In this document: in pieces, positions 60,593 to 64,000 of the stretch | Layout: the number at the start of each line of letters is the position of its first letter | Position numbering within the stretch: the stretch's first letter is position 1 | DNA from: Pseudomonas nunensis | Lineage (GTDB): Bacteria > Pseudomonadota > Gammaproteobacteria > Pseudomonadales > Pseudomonadaceae | NCBI RefSeq assembly: GCF_024296925.1 | Contig: NZ_CP101125.1 | Span: forward strand, 3,970,501 to 4,034,500 | Reading direction: 5' to 3' | DNA: 64,000 bases | The notes under the pieces: generated by a model | The model's database searches: none | What the model saw: only the letters and a program-made list of their open reading frames with translations | Told to the model about the DNA's origin: nothing | Position numbers and translations under genes: made by a program

Positions 60593-63286
60593 ATGTCTGC
60601 GACCCTGAGCAAACCCCTGGGACCTTCCTGGGTCAGCCGATTCAAGGAACAGAGCCTGGAGCGCGGCCGTCGCTACGCTTTGGAAAACCGCGTCAGGATC
60701 GTCGAAGCCGGCGACGCAACGATCATCGCTGCCTGCGAAGGCTCGGGCGGTAACGTTTACCGTCAGACCATTCGCCTGCGCGAGTCAGCCAAAGGCACGC
60801 TGCTGATGATCGACGCCAGTTGCACGTGCCCGGTCCACAGCAACTGCAAACACTGTGCGGCGGTACTGCTCAAAGTCCAGGAAACCCTGGCCTATCCCGC
60901 GGCTGCGCAAGATGCCGAACTGCTGGAAAAACTCCAGACCGTACTGGAAAACCGCAGCCCGAAGGCGCCGCCACAAGTGCTGGTGGATAACGTGCAACCG
61001 GTGCCGCGCCTGTGGCTGGCGAGCATTGAGTTCAGCGCTTTTGAACCGCGTAACGGCAAGATGCAGCGCTATATCCAGCATCGCGCGGCACTGTCCTTCA
61101 GTTATCTGGATGAATACGTGTCCGGGCAGAAAAATGCCGACGTGTTGATTCGCCAGGAAACACAAACATTACGGATAAAACGTCACCCGGAAGTCGAACA
61201 GGCCTACAGGGAACAGCTACGAATCCTCGGCTTCAAGATCGCCACCCGACAAAGCAAGGCCTTGCCGGAAAGCGCCGGCGAGCTGTTCGAGATGGTCAAC
61301 GACAGCGCCTGGCTGACGTTCACCCTCAATGAACTGCCAAAGCTGCGCACCCAGGGCTGGGAGTTGCAGATCGACGAGGAATTCGGTTTCGACCTGACCG
61401 CCGTAGACGATTGGTACGCCACCGTCGAACAGGCGCCGGAGCGTGACTGGTTTGACCTGGAGCTGGGGATCATCGTCAACGGTGAGCGGCTGAGCTTGCT
61501 GCCGATCCTGTTGAACCTGATGCGCTCGCACACCGAGATTCTCAACCCGGAACGCCTGGCCCGACGTCGCGACGACGAGTTGATCCTGGTGAACATCCCG
61601 AACCGCCCGAACTCCGAGTACGGTCCGCTGCAGGTTGCCCTGCCTTTCGGACGCTTGAAACCGGTGCTGGCGACCCTGGGCGAGTTCTATCTGCAAGAGC
61701 CCGGCGAAACCACGCTGCGCCTGAGCAAGGCCGACGCCACGCGACTGAATCCGCTGGAAGGCATGCCGTTGCTGTGGGAAGGCGGCGAGCAGATCCGCAC
61801 CTTTGCCCAGCGCCTGCGGGACATCAAGGACTTCACTACGGTCGCGCCGGAGGGCTTGAACGCGACGTTACGGCCGTATCAGCTTGAAGGCTTGAGCTGG
61901 ATGCAATCGTTGCGGCAATTGGAAGTCGGCGGGATTCTCGCGGATGACATGGGCCTGGGTAAAACCCTACAGACCCTGGCGCATATTCTCAGCGAGAAAA
62001 TCGCCGGACGCCTCGATCGCCCGTGCATGGTGGTGATGCCCACCAGCCTGGTCCCCAACTGGCTCGACGAAGCGGCGCACTTCACGCCGAAACTCAAAGT
62101 GCTGGCGCTGTACGGCGCCAGCCGTAAAAAGCACTTCGAGAACCTGACCGATTACGACCTGATCCTGACCACCTATGCGTTGCTGCCCAAGGATGTTGAA
62201 ACCCTGGCCGCCGTGCCGCTGCACGTGTTGGTCCTGGATGAAGCGCAGTACATCAAGAACCCCAACAGCAAGGCTGCCCAGGCTGCCCGTGAACTGAATG
62301 CACGGCAACGCCTGTGCCTGAGCGGCACACCGCTGGAAAACCACTTGGGCGAGCTGTGGTCGCTGTTCCACTTCCTGCTGCCCGGCTGGCTCGGCGATGT
62401 AAAAAGCTTCAATCGCGATTACCGGGTGCCGATTGAAAAGCGCGGCAGCGAAGTCAGGCTTCAGCACCTGAACGGTCGGATCAAACCGTTTCTGCTGCGC
62501 AGGACCAAAGAGCAAGTCGCGACCGAATTGCCGCCGAAAACCGAGATCATCCACTGGGTGGACCTCAACGAAGCCCAGCGCGACGTGTACGAAACCATGC
62601 GCCTGGCCATGGACAAGAAAGTCCGCGACGAGATCACCCGCAAAGGCGTGGCGCGCAGTCAGATCATCATTCTTGAGGCTTTGTTGAAGTTACGTCAGGT
62701 CTGCTGCGATCTGCGCCTGGTCAATGACGCCGTCCTGCCCACTCGTGGCAGCACTTCTGGCAAGCTCGACAGTTTGATGGAAATGCTGGAGGAGCTGTTC
62801 GAAGAAGGTCGGCGGATTTTGCTGTTCTCGCAGTTCACGTCGATGCTGGCGTTGATCGAGGACGAACTGAAGAAACGCGGTGTTGAGTACGCAATCCTGA
62901 CCGGACAAACCCGCGACCGCCGCGCACCGGTGAAGGATTTCCAGAGCGGCAAGCGTCAGATCTTTCTAATCAGCTTGAAGGCTGGCGGCGTGGGCTTGAA
63001 CCTGACCGAAGCCGATACGGTGATTCACTACGACCCGTGGTGGAACCCGGCGACAGAAAACCAGGCGACCGACCGCGCGTATCGCATCGGCCAGGAAAAA
63101 CCGGTGTTCGTCTACAAGCTAATTGCCCGGGGCACGGTGGAAGAGAAGATTCAGCACCTGCAAAAGGAAAAATCCGACCTGGCGGCGGGTGTGCTGGACG
63201 GGCGTTCGGCTGGGGACTGGAAGTTGCAGAATGATGATATCGAGGCGTTGTTTGCGCCGTTGCCGGATAAGTTGGAGAAGCGTTGA
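60593..63286 (+). CDS. SNF2-type helicase with SWIM zinc finger
   Basis: 897 residues, 12 bp after the CsiV-like gene. An N-terminal SWIM finger (CTCPVHSNCKH, near 76-86), a middle region, then the SNF2 motor: motif I GGILADDMGLGKTLQTLAHI near 450, motif II VLDEAQYIK, and C-terminal RecA lobe with [40 protein letters not shown] and [15 protein letters not shown] plus SNF2 occurs in bacterial proteins of unknown role related to RapA/HepA. The next gene, convergent, is a close paralogue. Confidence 0.93.
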   Translation: MSATLSKPLGPSWVSRFKEQSLERGRRYALENRVRIVEAGDATIIAACEGSGGNVYRQTIRLRESAKGTLLMIDASCTCPVHSNCKHCAAVLLKVQETLAYPAAAQDAELLEKLQTVLENRSPKAPPQVLVDNVQPVPRLWLASIEFSAFEPRNGKMQRYIQHRAALSFSYLDEYVSGQKNADVLIRQETQTLRIKRHPEVEQAYREQLRILGFKIATRQSKALPESAGELFEMVNDSAWLTFTLNELPKLRTQGWELQIDEEFGFDLTAVDDWYATVEQAPERDWFDLELGIIVNGERLSLLPILLNLMRSHTEILNPERLARRRDDELILVNIPNRPNSEYGPLQVALPFGRLKPVLATLGEFYLQEPGETTLRLSKADATRLNPLEGMPLLWEGGEQIRTFAQRLRDIKDFTTVAPEGLNATLRPYQLEGLSWMQSLRQLEVGGILADDMGLGKTLQTLAHILSEKIAGRLDRPCMVVMPTSLVPNWLDEAAHFTPKLKVLALYGASRKKHFENLTDYDLILTTYALLPKDVETLAAVPLHVLVLDEAQYIKNPNSKAAQAARELNARQRLCLSGTPLENHLGELWSLFHFLLPGWLGDVKSFNRDYRVPIEKRGSEVRLQHLNGRIKPFLLRRTKEQVATELPPKTEIIHWVDLNEAQRDVYETMRLAMDKKVRDEITRKGVARSQIIILEALLKLRQVCCDLRLVNDAVLPTRGSTSGKLDSLMEMLEELFEEGRRILLFSQFTSMLALIEDELKKRGVEYAILTGQTRDRRAPVKDFQSGKRQIFLISLKAGGVGLNLTEADTVIHYDPWWNPATENQATDRAYRIGQEKPVFVYKLIARGTVEEKIQHLQKEKSDLAAGVLDGRSAGDWKLQNDDIEALFAPLPDKLEKR

Positions 63287-63310
63287 GATCAGCGGTGTCT
63301 GGCCGATAGC

Positions 63311-63403
63311 CTTCGCGGGCAAGCCTCGCTCCTACGGGATTTGAGGGTGTTCGCAATATTGCGGCTGACCCAAAACCTGTAGGAGCGAGGCTTGCCCGCG
63401 AAG
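63311..63403. repeat. REPIN, class II, copy 4
   Basis: CTTCGCGGGCAAGCCTCGCT and complement between the two convergent helicase genes. Confidence 0.92.
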
Positions 63404-63428
63404 AGGCCCTCACTGACGACAACATCTA

Positions 63429-64000
63429 TCAAGATTTGAGATGGGGCAACGGCGCAAACAGCGCCTCAATATCACTCTGTTCAAGCTTCAACCCACCCGT
63501 TGCCCCGCCTTCAAGCACCGCCCCGGCCAACGCGGCCTTCTCCTGCTGCAGCGCCTGGATTTTTTCTTCCACTGTGCCTCGGGCAATCAGCTTGTAAACG
63601 AACACCGGCTTGTTTTGCCCAATCCGGTAGGCCCGGTCGGTCGCCTGGTTTTCCACCGCCGGGTTCCACCATGGATCGAAATGGATCACGGTGTCTGCAG
63701 CGGTCAGGTTCAGACCTGTGCCGCCAGCCTTCAGGCTGATCAGAAACAGCGGGACTTTACCGCTCTGGAAATCCTTCACCGGCGTACGTCGATCCGTGGT
63801 TTCACCAGTCAGCAACGAATAGCCAACACCACGCTGCTGCAACTCTTCTTCAATCAAGGCCAGCATCGAAGTGAACTGCGAAAACAGCAGAATCTTGCGG
63901 CCTTCACTGAGCAACTCTTCCAGCATCTCCATCAAGCTGACCAGTTTCCCGCTGCCCGAGCGCAGGGCTTTGGCCGTGAGCGTCATCTTGATCAGGCGCA
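63429..64000 (-). CDS. SNF2-type helicase, partial (C-terminal part only)
   Basis: 190 residues are visible; the reading frame continues open beyond position 64000, so the N-terminus and ATPase motifs are outside. It carries the C-terminal RecA lobe: [60 protein letters not shown] and [15 protein letters not shown]. It is roughly 75 to 80 percent identical to the same part of the neighbour by eye, to the last residues ([10 protein letters not shown]). An internal ATG at 63986 is not the true start. Confidence 0.9.
   Translation of the reverse strand, partial: RLIKMTLTAKALRSGSGKLVSLMEMLEELLSEGRKILLFSQFTSMLALIEEELQQRGVGYSLLTGETTDRRTPVKDFQSGKVPLFLISLKAGGTGLNLTAADTVIHFDPWWNPAVENQATDRAYRIGQNKPVFVYKLIARGTVEEKIQALQQEKAALAGAVLEGGATGGLKLEQSDIEALFAPLPHLKS

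Overview
The window reads as a chromosomal segment of a Pseudomonas of the fluorescens complex. The evidence is high GC with pseudomonad codon use, pseudomonad versions of DusA, UppP, RssB/RssC, LolCDE, SthA and Mfd, a copper-responsive cinAQ/cinRS locus, a gene order that matches P. aeruginosa PAO1 as I remember it (tal to copRS; lolCDE to sthA; gap-mfd-csiV), and many copies of the short inverted-repeat (REP/REPIN) elements typical of this group. I saw no tRNA, rRNA or CRISPR array.

Region 1 (1 to about 10.7 kb) is the early/lysogeny end of a P2-like prophage inserted at the 5' end of dusA. The capsid scaffold gene (gpO, cut by the window edge) diverges from terminase (gpP) and portal (gpQ), as in P2. 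An Ogr-type late activator follows, then a repressor / Cro-like / CII switch, a large Toprim-helicase replication protein, small unknown genes, a PrtN-like factor and a tyrosine integrase facing dusA.

Region 2 (10.6 to 36.2 kb) holds dusA and uppP and then an exopolysaccharide locus. Three unusual regulators (winged helix, degenerate EAL, winged helix) precede an undecaprenyl-phosphate sugar transferase. A leftward yjbE-wza-yjbF-yjbG-yjbH operon supplies the export and outer-membrane parts. galE and galU make UDP-sugars. A second leftward operon (wzb, wzc, GT4, pyruvyltransferase, wzx, wzy-like, acyltransferase, SGNH protein) builds, decorates and polymerises the unit. A secreted clan-A glycoside hydrolase lies at the far edge. 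Only one ordinary glycosyltransferase is visible.

Region 3 (36.3 to 45.5 kb) is core genome: tal, the rssB/rssC partner-switching pair, a PilZ protein, mlaA, a HAD-like protein without its nucleophile, a DUF4404-type protein, and queF + cupredoxin divergent from a copper two-component system, with a strong operator-like palindrome between them.

Region 4 (45.6 to 64 kb) carries lolCDE, a PilZ-like protein, a phosphodiesterase, sthA, apbE, an MFS carboxylate transporter, a long-form GAPDH, mfd, a CsiV-like protein and two convergent SNF2-type helicases that are close paralogues; the second is cut by the window end.

The points I find most worth following are the regulator trio with the structured 531-bp leader region before it, the compact Wzx/Wzy cluster joined to yjbEFGH, the dusA insertion with paired repeats at the int promoter, the 17-bp direct repeats in the gap-mfd intergenic region, and REPINs whose two sequence classes are cleanly separated along the window.
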